Of a stretch of DNA of 64,000 nucleotides, positions 25,886 through 34,409 are shown piece by piece. The DNA comes from Streptomyces sp. XY006 (GTDB lineage: Bacteria > Actinomycetota > Actinomycetes > Streptomycetales > Streptomycetaceae). The position numbers and the translations under genes are program-made. The number at the start of each line of letters is the position of its first letter. The stretch's first letter is position 1. The stretch covers positions 496,001-560,000 of the forward strand of contig NZ_NOKT01000001.1 in the NCBI RefSeq assembly GCF_002237655.1, in the 5' to 3' direction. Below the pieces are notes generated by a model. The model was given only the letters and a program-made list of their open reading frames with translations, made no database searches and was not told the origin of the DNA.

Positions 25886-26275
25886 ATGCGGCGCAGCACT
25901 TCACGCTCGTTGACCAAGCTCTCGACCGCAGCAGCGGCAGCCATCGTGGTGGCGGGAGGTGCGGCCGCTCCGGCCGCCGCAGCGCCGGTCCCGTCGGCGG
26001 AGCGCTCCGCGGCCCAGACTGTCAGCATTCAGGCGCAGACCGTCACGACCTGGATCAACGGGAATGTGCGCATCGGGCCGTCGACGGGCTACAGGATCGC
26101 CTACGCCGTCGCGGCCAACCAGAACCTGAGCGCCGAGTGCTGGCTCGAGGGTGGCTATGTCAACGCCAATGGCGTCCACCACAACAAGTGGGTGCTCCTC
26201 TCGGACGACAACTACATCTGGGGCGGCCTGCTCAAGGGCAACGAGGTGGGCAACGTCTCCAGGCCCTGCTTCTGA
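25886..26275 (+). CDS. Secreted bacterial SH3-like protein
   Basis: A 129-residue exported protein. The signal peptide MRRSTSRSLTKLSTAAAAAI runs to a cleavage site at AAAAP (about residue 33). The mature domain has the bacterial SH3 pattern: NVRIGPSTGYRIAYAVAANQ, then SAECWLEGGYVNANGVHHNK and WVLLSDDNYIWGGLLKGNE, with a final disulfide candidate (C of AECW with C of RPCF). Such domains bind peptidoglycan or act as single-domain secreted adaptors. ATG 25886 was chosen from the signal peptide and the GGGAG site ahead. An element shared with another secreted-peptide gene lies upstream. Confidence 0.8.
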   Translation: MRRSTSRSLTKLSTAAAAAIVVAGGAAAPAAAAPVPSAERSAAQTVSIQAQTVTTWINGNVRIGPSTGYRIAYAVAANQNLSAECWLEGGYVNANGVHHNKWVLLSDDNYIWGGLLKGNEVGNVSRPCF

Positions 26276-26523
26276 CATGACGTCAGGCGTGCCCCGGTAC
26301 TACAGGGCGAGCGCCGGGGCGCGGGTTGCAGAGGCTCCCGACACGGGCCCGCATCAGCCGCTGAAGGTCGGCCGTGAAGGGCTGGGGTGGGAGCGAAGCG
26401 GAAAGCGACGATGTGGCGGCGGCTGGGACGGGAGGACGAGCAGACGCCTTCGCCATTTCGTCGATCACGTCCGGGACTCGATGGTGTGAAGGCAGGCGCG
26501 TCCCGTCCTGGACTGGTTGACCT

Positions 26524-27339
26524 CTACAGCGCGTCGGACACGGGATTCGCGTCCCAGCCGCGTACGCGATGGACACGAGCGGTCTTCGGGTAGCGCGTGC
26601 GGGAGTCCGGCTGGGGGCCGATCTCGAAGAGGTCGATCAGCAGGAAGAGCGGATACGCCGGAGCCTGTGCCGACCGTTTCACGACGACGCCCTCACATCC
26701 GATGAGCGTCCCGGACGGCCCCCACAGGACGGTCCAGGTGTGCGGCTTCGACGCGTTCAGGGGCAGGACGACTTCCGTCATGTCGGTCGTCAGCCGCCGG
26801 TCCGAGTGCGCCTTCACCCCGCAACGGGCGCGGCTGTCCTGCTCACCGACGGCATCGGCGTCGATCTCGAAGATGCACACCTCTCCGGTGTCCTGTTCGG
26901 AGAGGTGCTCCGTCCCCACGAGCCATGCCGCGAGCATGCACCCCTGGTCCGTACTCGCACTGACCGTCACGTCCACACGTCCGGCCGTGGGTGCCCACGA
27001 CAGGCTTTCCGGGGTCTGCGTGCGCACGACGAGCCCATCCGGCCGATGCCGATGCGTTCCGCGGTGCGATCCCACCGGCCCGGAGAAGACGCCGGTCTGC
27101 ACGTTGGACACCCGCAGCGGAGCGTCCTCCTCGCGCCAGTCCGGCTGGTCGGCGTCGATCCGCAGCCGTAGTCCGGCGCGGTCGATGTCGTACCGGGCCC
27201 GTGACCTGTCGGGTGACGTCCAGTGCGGCAGATAGTGATCGACCCACCGATCCCGCCTGAGGTGCGGGGCGGCGAAATCGTCGTCGAAGTCAGCCGCACG
27301 GGCCGGGGGTTCGGGGAGACGCACGACATCGGCACACAT
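26524..27339 (-). CDS. GH16-like concanavalin A-fold protein with altered active site
   Basis: A 271-residue protein. FDDDFAAPHLRRDRWVDHYLP near the N-terminus and the jelly-roll segments (DVTVSASTDQGCMLAAWLVG, HTWTVLWGPSGTLIGCEG) resemble glycoside hydrolase family 16 beta-glucanase-like folds. The usual catalytic string E-x-D-x-x-E appears as FEIDADAVGE; the second glutamate position is Asp or shifted. So activity may be lost or changed, and a lectin role is possible. No signal peptide is seen from ATG 27339, so it is probably cytosolic. An earlier in-frame start at 27426 adds a Cys-rich stretch of doubtful reality. Confidence 0.6.
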   Translation of the reverse strand: MCADVVRLPEPPARAADFDDDFAAPHLRRDRWVDHYLPHWTSPDRSRARYDIDRAGLRLRIDADQPDWREEDAPLRVSNVQTGVFSGPVGSHRGTHRHRPDGLVVRTQTPESLSWAPTAGRVDVTVSASTDQGCMLAAWLVGTEHLSEQDTGEVCIFEIDADAVGEQDSRARCGVKAHSDRRLTTDMTEVVLPLNASKPHTWTVLWGPSGTLIGCEGVVVKRSAQAPAYPLFLLIDLFEIGPQPDSRTRYPKTARVHRVRGWDANPVSDAL

Positions 27340-27690
27340 GGCGCAATCCTGACAGACGACCACGCGGCCACCCTGCACACGGGCGCAACAGGCGAGCGAA
27401 CCGGGCCGCGTACAGCCGCCCGACACCCATCCGGCGTTCAGAGGAAGAGGACGGCCAGTCCGGCGCCCGCCGAGCCGGACAGGTCATGGACCGCCTCCCT
27501 GCCCGCGGCGACGGCGAGGCCGCCGCGGATCCCGACTGACTGGGGTGTCGGGCACCTCCGCTGGCGGTCGGTGTCATGCCGACTGCATGCCCAGTTCCCC
27601 CTCAGCGTGATGCAGTGTCCGTGCGTCATCGGACGCGTGCCGGTTCCAGGAGGAGAGCGTCGACAGGCCTGTCCGGCGGGACATCACCGG
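27340..27690. other. Intergenic, nothing clear
   Basis: About 350 bases between two minus-strand genes. A hydrophobic string in one minus-strand frame (GIRGGLAVAAGREAVHDLSG) has no start or ribosome site. No terminator of note. Confidence 0.4.
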
Positions 27691-28263
27691 CTAGCGGTCC
27701 AGGGCCGCTGCGCCCGCCCGCGCGTACTTCTCGTCCAAGGTGCCGGACGGAGCGCCGGCCACGCCGATACCGGCGATCGGCGCGTTGCGGTCCGTGACCT
27801 GGACGCCCCCGCCGAGGAAGAGGGTGCCGGGGATGTCCTTGAGGTTCGGCGTCTGCTGCAGGCGTCCGGACAGCTCGGAGGTGGGCGCGTTCCAGGACAC
27901 GGCGGTGAACGCCTTGCGCTCCGCCGACTCGTACGACTGCGGGCCCGCGCCGTCGCCGCGGAGCGTGACGATGGTGTTGCCGTTGCGGTCGACGACGGCG
28001 ACCGTGACCCGCTGATGCTCCGCCTCGGCGGCGTCGAGCGCGGCTCGCGCGGCCCGGGTGGCGGCGTCGATCGTCAGATGCGTGGAGGTGGTCGTGGCGC
28101 CCTGGGCGACGGACTGCGCCGGGCCGGCGGCTGGCACGGACTGCGCCGGGCCGGCGGCCGGTGCGGACGCGTTCGCGGACACCGTGCCGAAGGCCGCGGC
28201 GCCGACGACGGCGAGGGCGGCGGCGCCAGTGGTGATGCGGGCGCGCCTGGAGAGGTTCTTCAT
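27691..28263 (-). CDS. hbpS: HbpS-like extracellular heme-binding protein (GlcG/HbpS family)
   Basis: A 190-residue exported protein: signal peptide MKNLSRRARITTGAAALAVV with cleavage near SANAS (about 32), a Pro/Ala/Gly linker with a duplicated PAAGPAQSV unit, then the GlcG/HbpS domain (LTIDAATRAARAALDAAEAE, VTVAVVDRNGNTIVTLRGDG, the SAERKAFTAVSW helix, and the strand GGGVQVTDRNAPIAGIGVAG). In Streptomyces reticuli HbpS is an octameric extracellular protein that binds heme, is oxidised under iron stress and activates the sensor kinase SenS. The adjacent divergent kinase and regulator genes match that system, which supports the name. Confidence 0.88.
   Translation of the reverse strand: MKNLSRRARITTGAAALAVVGAAAFGTVSANASAPAAGPAQSVPAAGPAQSVAQGATTTSTHLTIDAATRAARAALDAAEAEHQRVTVAVVDRNGNTIVTLRGDGAGPQSYESAERKAFTAVSWNAPTSELSGRLQQTPNLKDIPGTLFLGGGVQVTDRNAPIAGIGVAGAPSGTLDEKYARAGAAALDR
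28111..28164. repeat. 27-bp tandem duplication in hbpS linker
   Basis: Two head-to-tail 27-bp units begin GGACTGCGCCGGGCCGGCGG; they differ at three bases near the end. In frame they duplicate nine residues of the flexible linker after the signal peptide. Confidence 0.75.
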
Positions 28264-28512
28264 GCTGGTCTGCTCCTCGGGACGGGTGGGCGGCCACCGA
28301 GGTCCGGGCCGCCCGACGTGTTCCCACCCTCACCCCGCCACCTGCCCCGCTCGGTCGGTGTTCCGGCTGGTCCCGACGCGCGGAACGGACGACGGCGGTG
28401 TCATCCGATCGGTTGACCCCCACCTCGTCCCGAGCCGCGACAATGGCAGTGTTTGCGCAGTTCCGCGTGAGCGAGCGGGAGAGAAGAACGGCTGGAAGGG
28501 AGGTATGGGCGG

Positions 28513-29925
28513 ATGCCGAAGCCGCACGACTCGCACGACCGGTGGCTGGGCGCCGTGCTGCACGCGGCGTTCTTCCTGCTGCTCGGTGGTGCCCTGGCCC
28601 GCTTCCTGACACGCCACCCGGGTGAGCCCCGTACGCCGTGGATCATCGCCCTGTCGTGCGCCCTGGCTGTCCTGCACCTGCTGGGGCCCGCTCTTGCCGA
28701 TGGGACGGCGGGACCGGACCGGCAGCGAGCGGCCCCGCAGGCGCCGGACCGTAGCCGGGCCGCCCGCTTGTGGTCCCTCCGCCCCCTCCGACACCTCCGA
28801 ACCCGTCGGCCGCACCGCGCACCCGCCCGCGACCAACCGACGCCCCTACGCCCGTCCCACCCTCGGCCATCGTCCACCCCCCAGCCATCGTCCACAGCCC
28901 AGCCATCGTCCACAGCCCGGCCATCGTCCGGTCCCCGGCCCTCCTGGCTCGGACCCGCTTGGCTCGCGCTGGTCGTCGTCGTGTGGATGGTGCTCGTGGT
29001 CCTCGCGCCGAGCTACTCCTGGTGCGCGGTGCCGCTCTTCTACACCGGCCTGCGCACCCTGCCGACTCGGGCGGCACTCGTCCTGGTCGCCGTACTGACG
29101 GCGTTCGTCGTCGCCGCGCAGGTCAGACTCGCCGGGCACCTCGACCCGAACCAGCTGCTCGCACCCCCGGCTGTCGCCGCCATCGCCACGGCCGTGTTCC
29201 TGCAGACCCGCAGACAGGCCGCCCGGCAACGCTCCCTGATCGACGACCTGCTGCGCACCCGCCGCGAACTTGCCGCTTCCGAGCGCCGCGCCGGTACCCT
29301 CACCGAACGCCAGCGGCTGTCCATGGAGATCCACGACACCCTCGCCCAGGGGCTGTCCAGCCAGCGCATGCTCCTCCAGGCAGCGGAACGGGTATGGGAG
29401 TCCGAACCGGGCAAGGCACGCGCCCACGTGCGGTCCGCCGCCTCCGTCGCCGAGCACAACCTCGCCGAGGCCCGGCGCTTCGTTCACGACCTGGCCCCCG
29501 CTGACCTCACCCGCGGCAGCCTCGACGTCGCACTGCACGCCCTGGCCGCGCGCGAGTCCGGCGACCACCTCAGCGTGCGCGTCAACGTGGACGCCGGAGC
29601 ACGGACCCCGCTGCTGCCGGACCGCGTCCAGTCGGCCCTGCTGCGCGTCGCCCAGGGAGCCCTGGCCAACGTCCGGGAACACGCCGGCGCGACCACCGCG
29701 GTGCTCACCCTCACCGTCCTCGAGGACCAGGTCGTCCTGGACGTCACGGACGACGGCCGCGGCTTTGACCCGGCGGCAGCGGCCGTACCGGCCGGGACGC
29801 GCGGCCACGGTCTGCCCGCCATGCGGGCCCGGCTCGGGCAGCTCGGCGGCACCCTGACCGTCGAGTCGACGCGGCGAGAGGGCACCGTCCTGTCCGCCGT
29901 CGTCCCCCTGGAGACAACCCCATGA
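28513..29925 (+). CDS. senS: SenS-like sensor histidine kinase (NarL-type)
   Basis: A 470-residue membrane kinase. Hydrophobic helices lie at about 12-30 and 43-60, then comes a polar Pro/Ser/Arg-rich region (65-150), and further helices at 155-175 and 180-245. The HisKA_3 dimerisation box is MEIHDTLAQGLSS with phosphorylatable H274. The ATP-binding domain has the N-box near LLRVAQGALANVREH, the G1 box DDGRGFDPA and the G2 box GHGLPAMRARL. The polar insertion holds a PSSTxxP repeat encoded by 18-bp tandem units. In S. reticuli SenS senses redox state through HbpS, whose gene is divergent here. ATGA overlap with the regulator gene. Confidence 0.87.
   Translation: MPKPHDSHDRWLGAVLHAAFFLLLGGALARFLTRHPGEPRTPWIIALSCALAVLHLLGPALADGTAGPDRQRAAPQAPDRSRAARLWSLRPLRHLRTRRPHRAPARDQPTPLRPSHPRPSSTPQPSSTAQPSSTARPSSGPRPSWLGPAWLALVVVVWMVLVVLAPSYSWCAVPLFYTGLRTLPTRAALVLVAVLTAFVVAAQVRLAGHLDPNQLLAPPAVAAIATAVFLQTRRQAARQRSLIDDLLRTRRELAASERRAGTLTERQRLSMEIHDTLAQGLSSQRMLLQAAERVWESEPGKARAHVRSAASVAEHNLAEARRFVHDLAPADLTRGSLDVALHALAARESGDHLSVRVNVDAGARTPLLPDRVQSALLRVAQGALANVREHAGATTAVLTLTVLEDQVVLDVTDDGRGFDPAAAAVPAGTRGHGLPAMRARLGQLGGTLTVESTRREGTVLSAVVPLETTP
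28867..28938. repeat. 18-bp tandem repeat inside the kinase gene, four units
   Basis: CCATCGTCCACAGCCCAG and three variants follow head to tail (28867, 28885, 28903, 28921). Each adds six residues (PSSTAQ-like) to a loop between membrane segments that is probably outside the cell, where HbpS would dock. Confidence 0.8.
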
Positions 29926-30581
29926 CCCACCCCGCAGCCCCGGCCCCGGGCCATACCCCTGTGCGCATCCTGGTCTGCGACGACCACGCGGTCGTCAGAG
30001 CCGGACTGCTCGCCCTGCTCGACAGTGCCCCGGGCATCGAGGTGGTCGGCCAGGCGGCAACCGGCGAGGAGGCACTCGCCCTGTCCGCGAGGCTGTCCCC
30101 GGACGTGGTGCTGATGGACCTCCAGCTGGGAGAGGGCATCGACGGCGTGGAAACCACTCGCCGCCTCACCACCGCCCCCGGCGCATCCCCGCACGTCCTC
30201 GTGCTCACCACCTACGACACGGACGCCGACATCACCCGCGCCATCGAGGCGGGCGCCACCGGCTACCTGCTCAAGGCCGAACGCCCGGAGGAACTGTTCG
30301 CCGCGATCCACGCCGCTGCCCAAGGTCGTCCGGCGCTCTCCGCGCCGGTCGCCAGCCGGGTCATGGCCGGCCTGCGCAGCCCGCGCCCGGCCCTCACCGG
30401 CCGCGAGCGCGACATCCTGGCCCAGCTCGCCCGCGGCCTCGGCAACCGCGACATCGCCCGGGCCCTGTTCATCAGCGAGGCCACGGTCAAGACCCACCTG
30501 CGCCGCATCTACGACAAGCTGGCAGTGGACAACCGCGCGGGCGCCGTAGCCGTCGCGAAGGAACAGCGCCTGCTGCCGTGA
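29922..30581 (+). CDS. senR: SenR-like NarL/FixJ response regulator
   Basis: A 219-residue regulator. The receiver has acidic pocket residues D20-D21 (VCDDHAVVRAGLL), phosphoacceptor D66 (VVLMDLQLGEG), the switch Thr region (VLVLTTYDTD) and the conserved Lys in YLLKAERPEE. The C-terminal LuxR helix-turn-helix is LTGRERDILAQLARGLGNRD through SEATVKTHLRRIYDKL. It is translated coupled to the kinase through an ATGA overlap. SenR in S. reticuli controls hbpS, its own operon and the furS-cpeB redox operon; those targets other than hbpS are not visible here. Confidence 0.9.
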   Translation: MTHPAAPAPGHTPVRILVCDDHAVVRAGLLALLDSAPGIEVVGQAATGEEALALSARLSPDVVLMDLQLGEGIDGVETTRRLTTAPGASPHVLVLTTYDTDADITRAIEAGATGYLLKAERPEELFAAIHAAAQGRPALSAPVASRVMAGLRSPRPALTGRERDILAQLARGLGNRDIARALFISEATVKTHLRRIYDKLAVDNRAGAVAVAKEQRLLP

Positions 30582-30752
30582 ACACCCCCGGTGCGGATGA
30601 CTCCGCCCGCCCGACCACCCCCAACATCACCGCACGGGCGGGCAGAGGTGTGAAGTACTCGGCGAAAGCGCAGCGAGGCACCGTGGACATCGAGGCCTGG
30701 CCACGCGCGAAAAACCAGCCGACGGGGGGGCGACGGCACGCCGTAGGCGTTT

Positions 30753-30827
30753 GAGCGGTACCTCGCCGGCCGCGCCGAAGGCCTACGAATGAGCGGTACC
30801 TGGCCGGCCGCCACGAAGGCCTACGAA
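30753..30827. repeat. 37-bp tandem duplication with 38-bp period
   Basis: Copy 1 (30753-30789) and copy 2 (30791-30827) both begin GAGCGGTACCT and end GAAGGCCTACGAA, with about three mismatches. The region 30582-30961 between the regulator and the next gene has no other gene; the repeat may sit in its shared 3' region. Confidence 0.75.
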
Positions 30828-30961
30828 CCCCGGATGGCCGGCCCTCCCACAGGCTCGCGCCATGCCCCGCGCCAGAACGAGAACGGGTCGGGGGCTCCCT
30901 CGTCGACTGGGCGCGAACAGCGCTGTCGCTGGCGTCTGTCGGGCCCGGACGCCGCAGTGGC

Positions 30962-31540
30962 TCAGGAGTACGTCATCGGGCAGCCGGACCGCAGGCAGTA
31001 CTGCGCGGCGCGCAGGTAGAGCGCCACGTAGAACGCCGCGTCTTGGTCCTCGGCCCACGTTCCCGGCCGCTCCCGGGCGGTCCGCTCCGCCCCGCCCTGC
31101 AGGAACCACAGGCTCAGCGCGAGGTTCTCGCCCGCCGGTATCGCATCCACGGGCAGTCCCACGGCACCGGCCAGCCGCTCGGCCAGGGCGAGTACCCGCG
31201 AGGCCCCGGCGACCACTGTCTCCTCGCCGGAGTAGGCGGTGCCGACGGGGAGCACGATCTCCTCCTCCAGCGCGAACGGCACCAGCACGCTCCAGTCGAG
31301 GAGGGTCGACAGCTCCGCGTCGGTCAGCAGCGTCCTGCACAGCGCCACGAAGCCGTCCATGGACGGACTGACCTTCTCCTCGAACCAGCCCGGCGCCTCC
31401 CGTCCGCTCTGCCACAGCTCGTAACGGGGCAGCCCGCGTCGCTCCAGCTCGGTGTTGAGCGCCGCGGCGACGTCCCCGTACCCGTCTTCCCCCGGCCGCG
31501 ACCAGTCCTGCGCAGCGACACTCACCAGATAGACACCCAT
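30962..31540 (-). CDS. Hypothetical protein
   Basis: A 192-residue soluble protein, MGVYLVSVAAQDWSRPGEDG onward, with mainly helical, acidic character (SRVLALAERLAGAVGLPVDA) and a region LSLWFLQGGAERTARERPGT. Two cysteines near the end (YCLRSGCPM). I do not recognise a family. It reads well with consistent third-position GC, so it is probably real. It converges on the senS-senR operon and is followed upstream by a gene-free region. Confidence 0.6.
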   Translation of the reverse strand: MGVYLVSVAAQDWSRPGEDGYGDVAAALNTELERRGLPRYELWQSGREAPGWFEEKVSPSMDGFVALCRTLLTDAELSTLLDWSVLVPFALEEEIVLPVGTAYSGEETVVAGASRVLALAERLAGAVGLPVDAIPAGENLALSLWFLQGGAERTARERPGTWAEDQDAAFYVALYLRAAQYCLRSGCPMTYS

Positions 31541-31893
31541 GATCGCAACCTACCGGGCACCACCGACAACGCCGGAGTACAGCACTTCTTCTGCCGCAGC
31601 ACGGCGTGCTGGTACGGCCGGTGCTTGCTTCGGGTGCATCCGCGGCGGAAGCCGGCTTTCCTTGTCTCCACCGTGCGCAGTTGCTTCCAGCCGACCCCAC
31701 TGAAGGGGCCAGTATCTCGTACCAGGGGTACATCGCGATGGCCCGAATATCGGTCTGAGCCGCTGGTCGCCGCCGCACCGGGCACGACTCGGCGCGGGCC
31801 CAGCGCCAGATCGGAGAAGGGTGCGCTCACCCCTCCGCCCCGGCTCCACCCAGTAGGGCCGGCAGCACGGTCAGGTGCGACCCCGCCAGGCCG
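31541..31893. other. Intergenic, nothing seen
   Basis: About 350 bases between two minus-strand genes. Codon usage in all frames is poor and no hairpin, repeat or RNA gene stands out. Confidence 0.4.
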
Positions 31894-32826
31894 TCACGCG
31901 GCGTCGGAGGCGAGCGCTTCCTTCACGGCGGCGAAACCGGCGTCATGCGGGACGATGGGCCGGTATCCCAGTTCCGTCACGGCTTTGTCGGTGCGCAGCG
32001 TGCACGACTGTCCGATGAACCACCGGGCGGGTACCGGAACGACCTGTGCTGCGGTCTCTGCGTCGATGTCGGGGATGGGCGCGTCGACGCCGTAGAGCGA
32101 GAAGACCGTCTCCAGGAAGTCCCGCAGGATGACCGGATGCTGGTCGGTGACGAAGTACGCCTGCCCCGGCCGGCCGTGCCGCCATCCGAGGATCAGGCCC
32201 TCGACGGCGTTGTCCACGTACGTCACATCGGTGGTGTGCCGGCCGCCGTCGATCCAGGCGAACTGCCCGGCCTTGGCCGCAGCGGCCAGGCTTTCGGTCA
32301 GGCTGCTGTCAGGGCCCCAGACGAACCGTGGCCGTATGGAGACGGTGGTGAAGCCCGGTGCGTTGGTGTCCAGCACGACCTGTTCGGAGATGGCCTTGAC
32401 CGCGCAGTAGGCGGCTTCGGAGTCCGGCCGCAGCGGTGCGGTCTCGTCCACGTCCAGCAGCGGTTCGCCGGCCAGGAGCGCGGACTCGCTGCCGCAGTGG
32501 ACGAAGGTGGCGACCCCTGCGGTACGGGCTGCTGCCACAGCCGCTCGGGTGCCACCGACCGTCACCTGCTCCTGGCGCTCGCGGTCGGCGGTGATGTCTG
32601 TCTCGGCGGCGAGGTGGAACAGCACCTCGCTGCCCGCCACCGCGTCCTGCCAGCTGGCCGCCTCCGTCAACCGGCCCTGCACGGGCTGCGCGCCGAGGGC
32701 CGCGACCTTGTCGGCCGACGCTTGGCTGCGGACCAGTGCGCGGACCGTATGACCTTCGCTGACAAGCCGGCGGATCAGGGCCCGTCCGATGAAACCGGAG
32801 CCACCCGTGACGAATGCCTGTGACAT
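31894..32826 (-). CDS. Extended SDR, NAD-dependent epimerase/3-beta-HSD-like
   Basis: A 310-residue extended short-chain dehydrogenase. The dinucleotide site is FVTGGSGFIGRAL (residues 5-17), with LFHLAAETD as the adenine-binding strand, and catalytic residues in HCGSESA (Ser) and YCAVKAISE (Tyr-x-x-x-Lys). VSIRPRFVWGP, TTDVTYVDNAVEGLILG and the C-terminal helices match the 3-beta-hydroxysteroid dehydrogenase/DFR-like group. The substrate is unknown. The gene is alone on the minus strand, 298 bases from the LysR-type regulator gene that precedes it. Confidence 0.85.
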   Translation of the reverse strand: MSQAFVTGGSGFIGRALIRRLVSEGHTVRALVRSQASADKVAALGAQPVQGRLTEAASWQDAVAGSEVLFHLAAETDITADRERQEQVTVGGTRAAVAAARTAGVATFVHCGSESALLAGEPLLDVDETAPLRPDSEAAYCAVKAISEQVVLDTNAPGFTTVSIRPRFVWGPDSSLTESLAAAAKAGQFAWIDGGRHTTDVTYVDNAVEGLILGWRHGRPGQAYFVTDQHPVILRDFLETVFSLYGVDAPIPDIDAETAAQVVPVPARWFIGQSCTLRTDKAVTELGYRPIVPHDAGFAAVKEALASDAA

Positions 32827-33124
32827 GGGAGCCTTCTCTCTCGTGTAGGACGCTTCCCGCTCGCTGTGGGCGGGAGGCCATGTGGTGTGCAGCGATCACG
32901 GGCCGTCCGCTGTTCCCTCGAAGCCATTCATGAGTAGACGGGATGCCAAAGAACTTTTGGATGGCTCGCCTCGTCCTGACGCCGGAGCGCCCCTACGCAG
33001 CTACGGGCCTTCGGCGGGTCGCCCAAAAGTCTCGGGGTGTCGGCGAGTCACGCCCACGGGCTGACCCCGGCCGGGAGGAAAGTGTTCGACGAGCAGTTGC
33101 CCAACAGCGGGGGAGTGCCTGTGG

Positions 33125-34051
33125 TCACTCGCCCGCGACCACGACGCCTGCGTCGAGCTGTGTCTGTACGCTGCGGGGGACCCGTACTCCGTGACGGCGC
33201 AACCCCGCGATGAACCGCGCGACGAGCGGATCGGTGTCGCCGGATGTCACAGCCATCAACTGTCTGGTCCACCGCGGCGAGAACGGCCGGACCACACCAG
33301 GAAAGCCCGCACTGACCGCACTTACCGGACAGACCGCGACGCCCAGTCCGGCGGCGGCGAGTTGGGGTGCCGTAGCAGTGACGGACGTGCGCATGACCGC
33401 CTCCGGGTGCACACCGGCCCGGGCGAAGGACTCGTCGAGCCATGCGCCGAGGCGGTTGTGCGCCGTGTAGTGCACCAGTGGCGCGCCATCGAGGTCCTGG
33501 ATCCGCACTGAGGCCCGTTGGGCCAGTGGATGGCCGGTGGGCGCAGCCAGCACGATCTCCTCCTCGGCGACAGCAGTCACCTGGAAACGGTCGGATGGCG
33601 GGTCCGGCAGCACGGCGACGTCGACCTCGTCGGACTCGACCAGCCCCAGTGCCTCGTCCATGACGGCGAGCTCATGCAGAGTGATGGTCACTTCCGGGTG
33701 GCGTCGGTGCCAGTGGCGGAGCACCGGGGCGAGCAAGGCGACGGTAAGGCTTTGCGCGCAGCCGATCCGCAGCAACCCGCCCCCGGCCTCTCCCACCGCC
33801 CGCGCCGACCGTACGGCGGCGGTAGCCGCCTCGACCGCCCTCCGGGCGTCAGCGACCGCGACCCGCCCTGCGGCGGTGAGCCTGACCCCGCGTGCCTCGC
33901 GACGCAGCAGGGCCGTGCGGGCTTCGCGCTCCAGTGAAGCGATCTGATGGGACACGGCCGGTTGCGAGGAGTGCAGCAGCAAGGCGGCTCGAGTGATCGA
34001 TCCGGTGTCCGCGACAGCGATGAGGCATTCCAGCGCGCGAAGAGATGGCAT
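33125..34051 (-). CDS. LysR-family transcriptional regulator
   Basis: A 308-residue LysR protein. Helix-turn-helix at residues 3-60 (LRALECLIAVADTGSITRAA, SSQPAVSHQIASLERE), then the linker helix and effector-binding domain with typical segments (LLRIGCAQSLTVALLAPVLR, PEVTITLHELAV, DEVDVAVLPDPP). It is divergent from the aldo/keto reductase gene across 358 bases that contain TTGCA/TGCAA repeats, so it probably controls that gene and the SRPBCC gene behind it. The inducer is unknown. Confidence 0.87.
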   Translation of the reverse strand: MPSLRALECLIAVADTGSITRAALLLHSSQPAVSHQIASLEREARTALLRREARGVRLTAAGRVAVADARRAVEAATAAVRSARAVGEAGGGLLRIGCAQSLTVALLAPVLRHWHRRHPEVTITLHELAVMDEALGLVESDEVDVAVLPDPPSDRFQVTAVAEEEIVLAAPTGHPLAQRASVRIQDLDGAPLVHYTAHNRLGAWLDESFARAGVHPEAVMRTSVTATAPQLAAAGLGVAVCPVSAVSAGFPGVVRPFSPRWTRQLMAVTSGDTDPLVARFIAGLRRHGVRVPRSVQTQLDAGVVVAGE

Positions 34052-34290
34052 CCAGCGATGCTATGTCAGCCTCGTGAGGCATCCATCTTCCGACGGGCGG
34101 AGGGGTCCGCCTGCCCGATCTGATCGGGGACGGCAGACGGCCGGGCTGCTTGAGGGCCACACCGCCCTACTCGGAGCCCCCTACTCGGAGCCGGTGCAGG
34201 CCGGGCCGGGGGCGGTGGCCTCATCCGTGTCCGCAGCGGCGGCCCGGCCCGGCCGGCAGACGACGACCACCTACCCGGCGCTGACGCCAC

Positions 34291-34345
34291 TTGCATTTAC
34301 CCCGCGTCTGCAACTACCGTCTGACGCAATAAAGCGCGCGTGCAA
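34291..34345. promoter_or_regulatory. TTGCA/TGCAA repeats in LysR-AKR intergenic region
   Basis: TTGCA (34291-34295) is inverted against TGCAA (34309-34313) with a 13-base spacer, close to the LysR T-N11-A layout. A third TGCAACTA lies at 34341-34348, 32 bases on. The region also has a 13-bp duplication CCCTACTCGGAGC near 34167. Regulation by the divergent LysR protein is inferred. Confidence 0.4.
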
Positions 34346-34409
34346 CTAATGCGCGCCGACCGAGGCGGAGAGGTCTCGGTGCGGACACACCGATCGAAAA
34401 GGCAGCAGC

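Noticed and set aside
28622..29098. Separate proline-rich gene within senS
   Set aside because: It is a shifted-frame reading of the repeat-containing region; the kinase frame runs through without a break.
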